Source of the DNA: Mansonella perstans
Taxonomy: Eukaryota; Nematoda; Chromadorea; Rhabditida; Onchocercidae
Assembly: GCA_037074765.1 (NCBI GenBank)
Contig: JBAMDO010000062.1
Location: 58,501-122,500 of the forward strand
Reading direction: 5' to 3'
DNA: 64,000 bases
In this document: piece after piece, positions 1 through 13,961 of the stretch
How positions within the stretch are numbered: position 1 is the first letter of the stretch
Layout of the letters: the number at the start of each line of letters is the position of its first letter
Notes under the pieces: generated by a model
What the model saw: the letters and a program-made list of their open reading frames with translations, nothing else
Told to the model about the DNA's origin: nothing
Databases searched by the model: none
Position numbers and translations under genes: made by a program

Positions 1-484
1 CTGATCGTAAATTCCTAAAAGATTAAAAGTCGTAAATAATAGATTTAAATTTAGAAAGAAGCAAAAAGAAGTGTATTTTTGTTTTGTGTATAAGAATAAA
101 TTACACCGCAAGATTTAACTAGTATAGTTTTTCTAACTATAATCCGATGGTCACTAAAGTCAACAAAGCAATGGCAGATGGAATTATTGGAGAATGAGAT
201 TGGTGGTTGAGGTTAGTTCATTGGACAAAAGTTAATTCAATCAACAAAATTCCTTCAATTGTTATTCAGGATGATATTTGTTTAAATGTACCATTTGATG
301 CGTAAATATTGCCATCATTGGTCATTGCTTATTCTATTAACATTCGATGTGCATAACTTTTTCGCCACTAATATCAACAATTAATTTATTAAGTTTCGTT
401 TGTTGTCTATTTTAAGAATTTAAAAATTTTAAATTTGAATTTTACTAAAAAAAATGTATATTATTGAATTTTTTAAATTATTAT
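1..484. other. 5' flank of the ShKT gene, no gene seen
   Basis: AT-rich DNA without an open reading frame or recognisable repeat. It ends in a T/A-rich tract running into the splice acceptor before the ShKT start codon, so it should contain the promoter, or the outron, of that gene. I see no clear promoter motif. Confidence 0.5.
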
Positions 485-486
485 AG
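485..486 (+). promoter_or_regulatory. probable trans-splice acceptor of the ShKT gene
   Basis: A T/A-rich tract ends in AG only three bases before the ATG at 490. Nematode spliced-leader acceptors commonly sit this close to the start codon. A 5'UTR cis-intron would look the same from sequence alone. Confidence 0.5.
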
Positions 487-489
487 GTA

Positions 490-1947
490 ATGCATAATCT
501 TTTGGAGAATTGCTTATTACTGCTATTCATTTTTATCACTTCAGTAGCTGATACTGAACAAAAATTTCAAATTATTTGCGCAGATAAATCAACATACTGC
601 AAACGAAGAAGTCATTTGTGTCAAAGTAATGCATTTGGTCATGTCATGCAATCGCTTTGTAAAAAGTAAGTAACATTGTATGATACATGTTTTAATGTAC
701 AGTATGTATTCATCTGTCATTGCGAGTTTTCGTACGACAAAAAATATAGAAGTTATCTCCATGAATTGGAAAAAAAATTACGATTGCGATAAAATTACGT
801 AAAAATTACGAATTGACGATCATGCAAATTGACGATCATAAATCAAAATGATTGAGGAAAAAATAAAAAAATGAGATAAATTTAGTGATTTTAACACTTA
901 CTGGTCAATTTATCTCCTTTTTTATAGGACATGTAATTTATGTGATGATAGTCGAGAAGAGGAAATCACAGTACAACATGAATACAAGAAAGAACCTGAT
1001 TTTGGTTTGTTTCAGCTACTGTTAAAATTTCTATCTGTTTAACTCTTAGACAATATATGACCTTTCGAGGTCATTTCTTCTATCGTATAACATGAAACGA
1101 AAGTTGTGTAGTTGTTTACAAAAATTTGTTTTGGTGATAAAATGAAAAAATTACGATGTTTAAGTCAATTAGTAAGGATTTTGTTTTAGAAGTTATAGAT
1201 ACCGATGAAGATAATGAAAATCCAGATGATGCAGACTATTCTGAATTAGAAACAATTACTGATGAAGTGAAAGAAGTGAAAGAAGTGAAAGAAGAGAAAG
1301 AAGAGAAAGAAGAAAAAGAAGTAAAAAAAGAGCCAAAAACAACATTACCTGCAACAATCCAAAGTTCTACAACAACAAAAAGCTGGCGACAAACTACTAT
1401 ATGTGTAGACTTGTCAACAGATTGTAAAGGTATTTAAAATTCAGAAATATTTCAGTGAAATTTCAAGCAATCATATGTCCAAATTTGTCTAAAATTTTCC
1501 AAATTGATTTCAACTTTTGCGATTTTCATATTTTTTGATTTTTTGAGTTTTAGATAAACGACATTTATGCAGTGAACGAACATATTTATCTTTGATGGTT
1601 GACCATTGTCCAGAAACATGTGGTTTCTGTCAATTAGGTTTGTTTTAAATATTTCAAACTGTACATGACAAATCGAATTTTATTGAAATTTGAAACAAAA
1701 CAACAACAAATTACCTCGTCATAGAAAGTAATGAATTTTCCGGTGTAATTTGCTTCTCAAATGCAGCAAGTTCAAATTTCCAGGTCAACGATCATTCAGG
1801 CAAATTATCAGTAGTATAACAAATGGTGGTATGGATATGTTGAAATGCTGGGATATTGCATCGGATTGTAACCAGTCGTTATGTAATCGCCAAATTTATC
1901 GGCGGCTTATGCAAACTGTTTGCAGGAGAACTTGCTCATTGTGTTAA
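490..1947 (+). CDS. secreted protein with three ShKT domains
   Basis: Five exons fit: 490-665, 928-1004, 1190-1429, 1554-1637, 1784-1947, giving 246 residues. All borders are GT/AG and the phases match. Residues 1-20 are a signal peptide (hydrophobic LLLLFIFI core, likely cut before DTEQ). Three six-cysteine ShKT domains follow at about 30-64, 157-190 and 212-246; each ends in the typical C-x3-C-x2-C (for example CRRTCSLC at the C terminus). Residues about 86-150 form a charged linker with repeated VKE/EKE units and then a Thr/Ser-rich stretch. ShKT domains are known from potassium-channel-blocking sea-anemone peptides and are very common in nematode secreted proteins, often attached to proteases. 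Here there is no enzyme domain, so channel binding, protein binding or a surface/cuticle role are all open. The gene points toward the Ig gene on the opposite strand. Confidence 0.88.
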
Positions 1948-3430
1948 TGAGCAAGTTTGAATATGTTATAAATCTAAGAAATTCAAAAACTCGGAACTTT
2001 CAAATTATTTCAAAAAAAAAAAAAAAAAAAATAGATAATTTCTTGAATGAAGAATGTGGATGAACCCTAAAATATTATGCAATGAAGCGTTCAAATACTA
2101 AATTCAATTTGAACATCCAAAAATTTAAATACTTCTTATGATTGTAAAATACTTCTCAAGCACTACTTTCTCCTACTAAATTGAATTCAAATTAAGTCAA
2201 AAAGATGAACTTTACTGTCAGAAAGCATTCCATCCAAAACATTAAAACAAATAGCAAAAGATCTGCATACATCAATTCGTATTTTAAAAAACAAATCGGC
2301 AAAGTAATGGAGAAGATTTTCAGTATTTCCATATGATAAAAGATATTTCCAGACGATAAGACCGACATAACAAGTCGCTGTTTTGCAAAATAAACGCAAA
2401 TTCATAATTTTTCACTTTACGTAAAATGATGTCATCATGAATACAATCATAAAAAGTATTTACAGTTTTGGATGTTGACATGATATAGGCTATGTAGGAA
2501 TTATGCTTTCAAACAAAATGTAAGGTAATGAATTTTAAAAGTTTCTCAATTCCATAATCAATATCCTTCTTTATCGCTGCTCTACATTTCTTTCCTCGTC
2601 TTAGTACATTCAATTTCTAGGATGGATGTAATACGACTGGAAAACTGTCATCTTAATGAGTTGACAATAAAGTTTGCTTTAAATACTACTGTTTCCATTT
2701 AATTTTAACTTCTATTAACGATGAGATTTATCGATATAAGGTACTACAAATATGACACACATATATAAAGAAATGGATAGCGAATGATTATGTCTTAACA
2801 TTGAGAAAAAAAAAAGTAAAACTCGAATAAAACTTGAACTAGGCTGAAAGCTGTTACAATAGATTACATCTAATGGATGGATATATGGCAGTAGAGAATT
2901 TCTATTGCAAAAATTGAACTTTTTTTTTTTCAAATCGATTTCAAATTTTCAAACAATAACAGAATGAAATAATTTAGTGAGCAGATGAAGAGAATGGAAC
3001 AAGTTTTGCTTGTGGGAGAAATAAGGATCAAAACAACTGATCACTTATGTTAGAAAAAATGTGATAATCGAAACTACTAGGCAAATTGAACCAACCAAGC
3101 GGAGGTAGAAAAGGCTTCGTATGCTAAATTTTGAAAGATTTAGGATGGGATTCGGAAAGAGTACAGAAATTACATACGCTCTGAAATCATTTAAGAAAAA
3201 AAATTTTGAGTGACATCAGATAAAGCACCGAGGCACAGATATTATTAGCAAATAATTATATATCAATAAAACAACTGAACTAAAATATATATTAGAACAT
3301 TTTTAAAGAACAGATGACCATTTGGGAACAAGGCTGCTTTTCTCGGACAGCTATTTTTTTAATTGGCAATGATGCGAAGAAGAATGATCGAAAAATGCCA
3401 TATTTTTTCGCTTTCTTTTGTTGCCGGATT
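1948..3430. other. intergenic region between convergent genes
   Basis: It lies between the stop codons of the ShKT gene (+) and the Ig gene (-), so it should hold both 3'UTRs. It contains poly-A and poly-T runs and an AATAAA at 2666-2671. A minus-strand open frame at 2187-2405 is of slightly higher complexity than its surroundings, but I could not attach it to any family or splice chain. Confidence 0.5.
2666..2671 (+). terminator. candidate poly(A) signal, ShKT gene
   Basis: AATAAA followed by a T-rich stretch, about 720 bases after the ShKT stop codon. It is the first canonical hexamer I noticed on the plus strand, but the distance is long for a nematode 3'UTR. Confidence 0.3.
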
Positions 3431-6001
3431 TTATTCCATTTGATTATTATAATTTAAAATTGGTTGCTGTTGTGACAAATTTTTAACATGTCCACGATTT
3501 TTTTGCCGCTTCTTTCGTCTGTAAATGATAGATAAAGTTTTGACTAGCAGAATCAAGTAATAATGTACATCCAAGAGACAATCTTTATCAATTGGAAGTA
3601 GCAGTGAATTTAAAATCATCTAGTTAATGAACATAAATGCAAGTGCTCCTGATTTTATAGAAGTTAAAGAAAAGTAAATGAATTAAATTTAATAAATCAA
3701 TGTACTTTTCGCGTTTTTCAACGTTGTATGTTTTATAGCGATTGAAAGCCGAGCATCCATAGATAATGATGAATAACAATATTAATATGATGACGATAGC
3801 TATTAATGGATAAATCCATCTATAAGAACCTGAAAATTTTCAAATCTATAACCGTCAAATAATCTATAATAATTTCTCATTATTGCTTGTTTTGAAATAA
3901 ATCAGTCTTTTTTCCGCTCTTTTCAGCGTTTTTTCCCCTCAAAATTTTATCATTTCTGAAATAAGGAACTGTAACATAAACATTACGTATTTCAGCACTT
4001 ATTCTGACCAAATATATTTTAATTTTTTTTCCTTTTACTAGGTGAATGCGGAAAAAATTTCTAGGATACAGCTTAAAATTTAATTTTTTTTTTGATTAAG
4101 TAAATAAATTGTTTCAACGCCTAAACTACTGAAATATATCAAAACAGTAAGGGAGAACTTACTTTTCACCCTAAGTTCACGATCCAGTCGTGATTCCCAC
4201 AGAATATTTCTACCATCAATATATAATGGAAATGAATTTCGCGCAACACATGAATAAACTCCATCATCATCAAATTCAACTTTTGCAATTTGCAAATCAT
4301 TTTCTAAGAAAGTTATCTGCTCTATCGACGCTATAACAATTTTCACTTTAATAAGTGAAAATGATGCGCAATTATAGATTATTCGAGAGATGAATTTTGT
4401 AGGCCAAAATTATACAGTAACATTCATTTTTTCCATGGCCATTAAAAATTTCATTTTTCATTGAATTATAATCCAATGTCGTTTTTTTTCGTTGAATTAC
4501 ATTTCTGGTTTCCAATTTTACCAGCATCTTCTCTATTCGATATTTTATATGGAACTTACCAACAGGTACATCATTTTTATACCATTGAATGAGTGGTTTT
4601 GGATAACCTCGTACTGGACAATTCAGCGTCACTGTTGTTCCCTCTGTTACCCTTAGAATGGAAGTTTTAACGTGGAAATGACTATCTCCAACTGCATCCA
4701 GTGTTTTCGAATGATTCACATGGAAAACAGGGCGCACTATAATGATTATAAGATCAATAAACCAATGAAGCTATAACTAGACAGTAATATCCATGAATCA
4801 GATCAACATGCTTTATCGAAGCTGTTAAAAGCGGAGCAGAAATTTTATCAATCCTTAGCCTGTTCCAATAAAAAAAAAAAAAAAAAAAAAAACTAACTAT
4901 TTACGAATAACCATCCCCATACTAACTCATTCTCTTCGGTGGTAATTTCACAGCGATATCTTCCAGCACTAAAAACTGATACATTCCCAAATTCCAAAAT
5001 TGCTCGCGTCCGATTGCTGATAATCGCTGGGATAATTTTATTATCAGAAGTTCGCACAAAATGAGCTTCTTTGATGATAACTGGTTGTTGCGTCCGATTT
5101 GACATTGCTTGACACCTAAAAAAAAAACAGCCGTTTGATTGAAACTAACTTGAACACTTTTGAATAGAATAAAACAATGCTTCTCTATTTCTTTCAATTT
5201 TAATCCTTCAAAGAAACAACTCTATTTGATTACTAAAATTTTCAAAGACTTTTTTTGATTCAATTCTTCATTTTCTTTTCATGAAATTGAAACGTCCAAA
5301 GATCTCTTCGTTTATCTTTATTTTTAGGCATATGAAACTTGTACAGTTAAATTTCAAATTTGCAATAAATTATTCGTAATGTGGTAATTAGTCGGTTGAG
5401 AAATACACAAAAAAATTTTGAACTCACCATAAATTGGGTACATTGGCCTTGAGAGGATGATCATCCCCAGATTTCGCTGAAGTAGCATCGAAAAGTACTT
5501 GTAAATTGCCCTGTGCGAACGAATCACTAGCAGCAAGGACTACAGTGCATGCGCAACCTGCTAATCAATTACTCATCAATTTTTTTTTTTAAAAAGATAA
5601 AATCAACCGAAAAGTTGACCGATGATGAATCGAGCAACATAAACGATCAACATATAACCTGATTTATGATTGATAGTCATTTTTATTGAAAAATTTCCAC
5701 TTACTAATGCTTATTATACGAGAATAACGAACATATAAACTTCAAAGTATTCCTGACATTTCAAATGTCAATTTAGAGAGAAATGAATACGTGAAATATT
5801 TGCAAACAAAAACAATTAATATTATTGAAATTGTACTGTTGTTTTCATGTCATGTATGTAATCATTACATAATCACGCATACTTTATATATTCTCAAAAA
5901 ATTATAATGTCCATCATTCCACGTAACATAACGAAAAATTAAAATATTAAAAAAAAAAACTCACCGAAAAAAATGGCTGAGATAGTTAAAATGGATCGCA
6001 T
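3431..6001 (-). CDS. two-Ig-domain single-pass membrane protein (ZIG-1/basigin-like layout)
   Basis: Seven exons on the minus strand: 6001-5965, 5557-5428, 5115-4898, 4736-4560, 4330-4163, 3829-3706, 3518-3431; 313 residues with matching phases. A signal peptide starts at MRSILTISAIFF. Ig domain 1 has its cysteines in LWCQAM and GRYRCEI. Ig domain 2 has LNCPVRGYP, the core Trp in IQWYKND and the closing DDDGVYSCVARN. A transmembrane helix (WIYPLIAIVIILILLFIIIY) follows, then a short, very basic tail (KREKRKKRQKNRGH) ending in NNQME. The Asn-X-Ser/Thr site NRT occurs twice in Ig 1. The small nematode ZIG proteins have two Ig domains and act in keeping axon positions; ZIG-1 is described as the membrane-bound one. 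Basigin-type proteins have the same layout, so orthology is not certain. Without the last intron (3705-3519) the frame would also stay open to a stop at 3624, but the spliced tail looks better. Confidence 0.82.
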
Positions 6002-7855
6002 CTGTTTGATATGTTTTTCCCACATTTCGTTATTTTTTCAGAAAATTTTCAAACTTGCCAAAGGAAAAGATGACAAATAAATAGAAAATACAATAGTCTC
6101 TGTTCGTTTATATGTCCACTTAATTGACCAGTAATATGGCATAATTTGAAATCATAGAAGCATACAACAGGGTCGCATATCCAAGGATATTTATTTATTC
6201 CTGAAAAAAGTTTACTTTTTTCAATGAAAAACATTTAAATGTTTCAAACAATCGAGTATATATTGGTCAATGTAATTCATATTATTAAAGAAGTGTTCTT
6301 TCTAATCAAAATTGACAATAACAAAATATGACAAAAACGTTGAATATTGAGAAATGAAATGATGCAAATTTAAAAAGATACTTATATCAATGCAACAATT
6401 CAAAAAAATGCAACAAATTTATACATTCATTTATAATCTCAAAATTGAATTCAAAACATTACAATAGTTGGACAACATTTAAACAAATGAGAATAATATT
6501 TTTTAGTGCATTTCAAATTTCACAAATTTCACTTCCTTGTACCTCTTTCAATGTCACGAAAATGATTGAAATAAATCTGAATAAAACTGACAAATTTTGA
6601 ATTCAACTGAAAAAACAAACTTATCTAGCAGAAAACTTATCAAGCTTTGTCATCAAACTTCATCACAAAGACAAGAAGCCTAAGCATATGACAATTATGA
6701 ACAAACTAAATATTAAAGTCACTATTTTCAATCTATATTTGTGCTTATATTTTAACTTTCATTTGAAAGTTTCCGATAAATGAAATGAAAAAATTTCTTT
6801 AAACATTGAAATGTATTAAATTTTTTAGCAATCAATAAATTATTCTGAAATATTTTGAAACAATCATACATAATATATATATATATATATTTTTTTTTGG
6901 ATAGACTGCTGTTATTGAATCATTATTTAGGCAAATGAAGTTTGAAAATTATTGACGTAGGAAAAAATTTTTGGAAATGATTTATTTCAGGAATATTTCA
7001 AAATCCTTTTGTCGAACAAAATTACTCTTTCTTATTTCCTAAAAATGTAAAAATAAAAACAAAAACAGAAAAATGAAACAAAATCCATTGCTGTTAGTGC
7101 TACAAATACATACAATGAATGACCTTTTTTCCAATCAAGATTAATCATTAAAGGTCATCATCAGTTGTTATATGATACTGCTATATACTATAAATATATA
7201 AATTAAATTTCGAAAAATACTCTTTAAGACAATTATCTTTAAACAGGAAATAAAAACTGCACAACTTTTTCTTACACAAATACTTAAAATTTTTAATAAA
7301 ATCTATACTTTATCTATGACAGCAAAGAAATATGTCATCATTTAAAGTTTAAATTTAAAAAAAAAAAAAAGAAAGAAACATCAAAAAAAAAGTGAAAAAA
7401 TAGGAATTGATAATCGGAATTAAAAGATAAATTTACACAATATTTTAGGCATTTAATTAAACAATTGATCATCTTAGCTTTTTAGTCCCTAGATAACAAT
7501 ATTATTTGAGAAATATAGCAGAAATAATCATTGCATATAAATTCGAATTCGAATTCAAATAATTTGAAATTAAATTCGGTAGATAAAAGAAATGAATGTA
7601 CACATATAAATGAGGAGTAGATAGGATATGGCAGAGAACGTAGGCAATCGTTCCCATGCATTAGTGCGAGGCCTAAATGACTCATAGCATTAAGTGATTC
7701 ATAGCATCGCTACTCTTAGTAGTACGATGTCAAACACACGTATAGTACGAGTATTCACGTGCGTATCGATCGAATTTTTTTAAACATATAAAAATGAAAA
7801 AGCACTAAAGTTTTGTTTTTTATATTTGAATCTTTCCGATTAGTGCATTTGAACC

Positions 7856-7908
7856 TTCTCTCTCTCTCTCCCTCTCTCTCTCTCCCTCTCTTTCTCTCTC
7901 TCTCTCTG
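7856..7908. repeat. (TC)n microsatellite
   Basis: About 50 bases of TC dinucleotides interrupted by a few CCC and TTT triplets. Confidence 0.95.
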
Positions 7909-8928
7909 TTCATTTCTCATTTTTTAAATCTTTCAAAAGATTTATAGAAATTTTAATTTAATTAACAATTAAATTGAATTTCAAAAGCATCTTTTTTATA
8001 TGCTAAAAATTTAAAAGGAATAAGCAAACCAAAAAAAAAAAAGAACTTGACAATTTGATAACAAACAATTAAAAAAAAAAAAAAGACTTTCAAACAATTA
8101 ATTTATCATTTACGATATTTTGATTAATAAAAATTACAGTATGATTCTTCATTATATATGAATGTAAACTAAAATATTAGTAATTCAAAATTCATTGCAA
8201 GAATTTCAGGTCTATTTAAGATTTTGATAATTTTCTTGGCTTCTTTTTTTTCTTAAATATTAATAGAAATGTACAAATTTCAATTCATTCTTTGTTACAC
8301 TTAAATAAACATTGTAAAAGATACAATGTATTTTTCACGTTATTTCACGTAAACTTTTTCACTTAGTACGTGTTTCATTGTTCATCTCATGAAACATTTT
8401 ATTTATGTATCTTTTTTGAATATAATAATACGACAAAACAACAACACTCGTTATTTTTATTTACTTAAAAGTTAATCGATAAAGTAAAGTGGAAAGAAGA
8501 AAATGAATGATATATAATGAGTAAAATGAAAAAGTTTTTGGTGCCAAAAGATTAAAAATGAGAAATCTTTTTTGCGGCAAGAAATGCATAAGTATATACT
8601 TATATCAAATTACTTATTTCATTGAAATTAACAGTTAATTTGAAAGAGAAAAAAAAAATGATTTATTTAGTAAGGATTATTTGAAAAAAAATATAATTTA
8701 ATTAATAAATTTCCAATAAATTGAGAAATATTTCAAAAAAAGTATCGATAGCTGATATTCTATCAATAGTATGAATGAAATAAACCTTTCAAATAATCTT
8801 TTGCTTCATTTGATGATTGATTATACATAATTGGATCGAATAATATTTTATGTATGCATGGGAAAGGTTGTCATATTGTAATTGTATTAATGAAAATTTC
8901 ATGGTGACAAAAAAAAACTTGTTAAGCA

Positions 8929-8986
8929 TACACCACATACACACCACATACACACCACATACACACCACATACACCACACACACAC

Positions 8987-9017
<31 letters not shown>

Positions 9018-9021
9018 CATA

Positions 9022-9052
<31 letters not shown>

Positions 9053-9090
9053 CCACACACACACCACACACACACCACACACACACACCC
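8929..9090. repeat. compound (CA)n microsatellite with CACCACATA units
   Basis: The left part is built of about 12-base ACACCACATACA units; the right part is CA runs broken by CACC. The resulting open frames (Thr-His repeats forward, Cys-Val repeats reverse) are artefacts of the repeat. Confidence 0.95.
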
Positions 9091-12000
9091 ATTCATATTC
9101 TTTCCTCTTTGAACTTTAACCAAAAAAAGAGGGAGAGAATCTTCAATCAGCTTTTTAAAGCATTCATTAATTAACAAGTAAAATGAATGTTTAAAATATT
9201 TTCTCTCTTTACACATAATAAATTTCAATTCATTTAAAATTTGATAACAGAAATGAATAATGAAAAATATTTTTCAGTAATTATATTTTAATAAATAAAT
9301 ATATTTACTAGCATGTGTTGATTGTTGTATGAAATGTTAAAAAGATTATATAAAAACAAAATATTCAATTTTATTTCATTCAAATTGATCAGAAATAAGT
9401 TCTATTTTAATTGATTTTTCTATTTGTTTTCATTTTTTTTTTTAATGGAATTATTTTATGAGATTGAGATTTCACAGGAAATATATCTAAATATCCATTT
9501 GAATGTAACATTTCATTTGAGTTATTTTTAAAATAAAGCAATTTAAGAGTTAGTATATATATATAGAAAGATTCGCCAAAATTTCCTTTCACTTTTTCTT
9601 ACTCAATAAGAAATGGAATATAAAATAGGAATAGTTTAAGAAAATCAATTTGGATAACTTAAATGAATAACTTAAACGATTGGAACTTATTATACATTCT
9701 AGCTTTTCAATCTATATTATCATACAATGTATGATGATGATGATAGAGTGTTAAGAAAGGAAAATTATAACATACATGTAAATACAAAATATTCCTAAAG
9801 TAAAGCAAAAAGTATTATTTTAAGTAAATGAGTAAAAATTATATTTGAGTACGCATAATTAAAAATTGAAAAATTATATTCCTATTATTTACGATTATAT
9901 TTTCATTATTTGCATAATATTTAATTAAATTTCCGTTTTTTCCTTTCTTTTTTATTATCTAACATATAAATATGTATTATGCAAATTAAATGAATTAAAA
10001 ATCAAAATTTCAAAAATTCTTTTAATAAATTTTAAATACATCAGAAAAATTTTACATAGTACAATTCGATTTTTGTAAAAATGGAAATAAAAATGTACAT
10101 TTCGAAAAAGTTTGAAGAAGAATTGCAATGATTTTTAACTGAAATGAACAATTAAATATGACGCACATTGCAGATGTTTCTCGTTTTCTTTTTTTAAATT
10201 TCGATTTTAAATTTGAAAATTTTCGGATAATTGAAAAAATAATATAATTAATGATGGTGAAAAGCAATAACAGCAATGGTTCTTTGAATCATCATTTAGA
10301 GAAAAACAAGAATAAAAAAAAAAAAAAAAAAAAATATAATTTGAAAAATGCATGTGTTTAAAATACTGGTAAATAATAGCTATCAAGTTTAATTGACCAT
10401 TTCGTTAAAATTCAATGATCACTTTGTTGTGATAATGAAAAATAAGAAAAAATAAATGTAATTTTCTTGTGCTATTTTATCATAAAACATTTGTTCAACG
10501 AATAGGAAAAGCTTTTACAGTAATAATGTTTACTTCAATTATTTCAACAACTGTTCCATTAATAAACTCAAAAATGCATGAAAAAATTGAAAGTATAAAA
10601 AGTAAGATTTTTGTTATCACTTATTGATTTCTACAAGAAGAAGAAACAATAATAAATGTAAAAAAATTTTAATGAAACAGATCGTTTTTTTCTTTGGAAA
10701 ATTTAAAATTTTGTAAATTTTATGGAATTCGTTAAAAAGTTTAGAAATTAAGCAATGAAATATTTAACAAAAAAATTAGTGGACGAGTAATTAGGTTAGA
10801 CAAATACTTTTGGTATTTATAGCTATTAGTATGATGATAGTACTGTACAATTTAGCCGTATATTTATTAATTAAGAAGTTAATATATAAAATAAAGAAGA
10901 AAAAATCATTAATAATATATTGAAAAAGGAATATTTGAGATAAAAAAATTTTTTTTTTGAGATAAATAAAAAATTTTTTAATTAATCCATTTCAAATTCC
11001 CTCAAAATTTCAAATAATCTTTCAAAAAAAAAAAAAAAAAAAAGGCAAAAGAATGAATGAAAAATGCAAATTTGATTAAGTGTTCGCTCAAGCAAAAATT
11101 GATGAAAAAGCTATAAAAATGCATTAAATTATTGAAAATTATTCGAATATGTCAATAGAATGCTTCTTATTTATGAAAAAAAAAAAAAAACAAAATTTGA
11201 TGAATTTGTTGGATGAAAGAGAAAAGAGAAAGAAAAAAAGTTTAGCTTAAATTTTCATAAATATTTCTTTAAATAACACATAGGAAAATGTTTGAAAAAG
11301 AAAGTGAAAAAGAAAGAAAGAAATGATGAGAGAATATGTGAAATTAAATTTGTTTATGTGAAATAAATTTAAAGAAAAATTCATATATTGCAAAGGAATT
11401 TTACAGTTCACAATATTTGAAAATAGATTAGAGCACAAATTAATCAGTTTTTATGCGAAGAAAAAAAAAAAAAAAATTTCTTTGGTTGGTTAAAGGAATT
11501 CTGTTTTTTTGTTTTTTTTTTTTTTTTTTTTTCTGGTTTATGATTCAGAAAATTGCGGAAAACAGGAAGTATGAGTCATTTTAATCTTTGGAAAATTTAA
11601 TAAATTATAATAAATATAACTAGGAAAAAAAATATGACTAATTTGAACGAGTAAAAATTATACAATTAAAATTATTTAAAGAAGAATTCATTTAAATTTA
11701 ATCAGTATTTAAATCAGTAAACTTTGTAGCTCCAAATCTATATTGTGATATATTTTGAGCAAATAATGCATTAGCTAGAATCATCAGCACTTTAGTTCTA
11801 CTGATTGACTGATAGATAATTGATAGTGGGGTTAATCTAACACAGCTGATAAATGATCAATCAAATCGGAGAGATCAAAGTGAAAATGTGAAATTTTAAT
11901 AAAATTCAATCAAATAATGATTTTGAAAGGATGAAAAGAAAAACGTAAAATTATTATTTTGATTTGAAACATATGAACATTTTTGAGTTTATTTTTTTTC

Positions 12001-13229
12001 ACTCACTTTAAATTTCTACATGTTTAAAAAATATTATGCTTAAGTAAAACAGTTGTTTTCTTTCGAACTATCTTTGTTTCAATTTCAAAATTTGTTCCAA
12101 ATTTTTCATTTTTTTTTTCCTGTTTGTTTTTTTTTTCATATTTTTCATCTTTCTATTTTATTTGTACTTGAATTTTTTAACATGAAGTAGAGAGAAAATG
12201 CTTCTTCACCTTACTTGATTATAGCAAAATGTAATGTAATTTAACCATAATATGAAGCGACATTAATTTCAATTTAAACTTAATGTTAACCTTGAAAATG
12301 ATTACGGTATCAGACAGTAATTGTCCAAATATTTCAACTCATTTAATGTTTGTTAGATATTATTGGGCAAGTTTAACGGATGTGGTAAAGTGGTTGAAAT
12401 ATAATGAGTCGGAGCTGAAGTAATGGAAATTGTCATCAAATAAAACTGGTTCCTTTTCAAAGCATTAACCCTTAACCTTATCACTTTTTTTTTTTTTTTT
12501 TTTAATTACTCATCAGTAATTAAGCATATGAATGACAATGAATTGGAAATGAAAAACGAAAAGTGAAAAATTGTCAATTTTATATTTTACTATTGATGTG
12601 AAATAGAATAAAAACTTTTGTTTAAAAAAATAAATAAATAAATGAATAAATATTTTTCTTATAAATAGTAATAATAGGAATGAAATATAAAAATGAATTA
12701 AAATAAAGGTTAGATTGTAGATGAATGCACTGAATAATTGATTATTCATTTTTACTTTCAATTTAAACTTGCAAAATTAGCATTGATAATTCGAATGTAA
12801 ATTTAAGTTCAATTTAATTATTCATTTACTAAATGATTCATTCAAATAGAAAAATAATTAGGTAACTGATTAAATTCATAGTAGCAATGATTGAAAGGTC
12901 ATTCTTTGGTTCTGATAAGCTATCATAATGTGGAAATTGAAAATAGAATTAATAGAAAATTACAAAAAAACAATAAGTAATAAAACAACAAACAATTTGA
13001 AATAAACTTATAAAGCTAATTAATTTTACAAAGAAATGTTTAAAAATTAATTAAAAAATTTTGTATAATTAAGTAATTAAGTACGAATGTTAGCAAGATA
13101 TGCTTATTCAATGTATTATAGAATAGTGATATCTTAATGATAAAATAAATGATAAAAATCAGTAAACATATACATTCAAGTTCTAACATGCTTTTATTAT
13201 GCCTTAAGCATTTTATTTCCAAGGAAAAA

Positions 13230-13230
<1 letters not shown>

Positions 13231-13262
<32 letters not shown>
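13231..13262. repeat. (GA)n microsatellite
   Basis: About 32 bases of GA dinucleotides with one AA interruption. Confidence 0.95.
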
Positions 13263-13264
<2 letters not shown>

Positions 13265-13810
13265 AATTTGAAAAGAGGATTAAAGTAAAATGTACATCAT
13301 ATTTCATTATTAACAATGATTAATTCTTATTTATAAAATAGTTTCTTTTGCCATGTAAATAATGATTAATTATCATTTTGAAAATAGTTTTTAAAATAGA
13401 TGAAAATAAAATGTCGAAAGATAATGATATTAGGAGAGAAACAGAAAGAAATGCATGAAACTAATTAATCAATTATTTAATCAATCAATTTAATCAATTA
13501 TTATTTATGGAATAATCAATTGAGTAATTTACAAAAAAAAAAAAAAAAAAAACAATAATATACAATAATAATTAAATGATCAAAAAAAAAAATTAAACAA
13601 TTCATTTTTTCTAATAATATGAATTGAAAAAAAAAAAAAAAAATCAATGAAATTAATGAAAATTTTTTTAAAAATTTTCACAAAAATTTAAACAAATATT
13701 ACTTTATTAATTTTAAGATTATTTAGCCTATATTTAGAATGTTAGTTCATATCGATCACAATGAAATGACAAAGCGCAGCTGTACATGTATCTTTGTCTG
13801 TCTATATTCT

Positions 13811-13811
13811 A

Positions 13812-13854
<43 letters not shown>

Positions 13855-13961
13855 CTATGTATGTGTGTACGTGTGTTTTTGTGTGCGCTATGTATGCATG
13901 CATGTGTGTCTGTACACGTGCATATATACATGTATGTGTGTGTGTGTGTGTGTGTGTATGT
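13811..13961. repeat. (TG)n/(TATG)n microsatellite
   Basis: Two pure TG runs (about 13818-13850 and 13936-13957) flank a mixed TG/TATG/CATG stretch. It directly abuts the minisatellite that follows and probably gave rise to it. Confidence 0.95.

Noticed and set aside
2187..2405. 72-residue minus-strand frame
   Set aside because: No splice context, signal or family resemblance; it lies in the 3' region between convergent genes.
8789..9228. Overlapping open frames on both strands rich in Cys-Val or Thr-His
   Set aside because: They are translations of the CA/TG microsatellite and have no non-repeat coding part.
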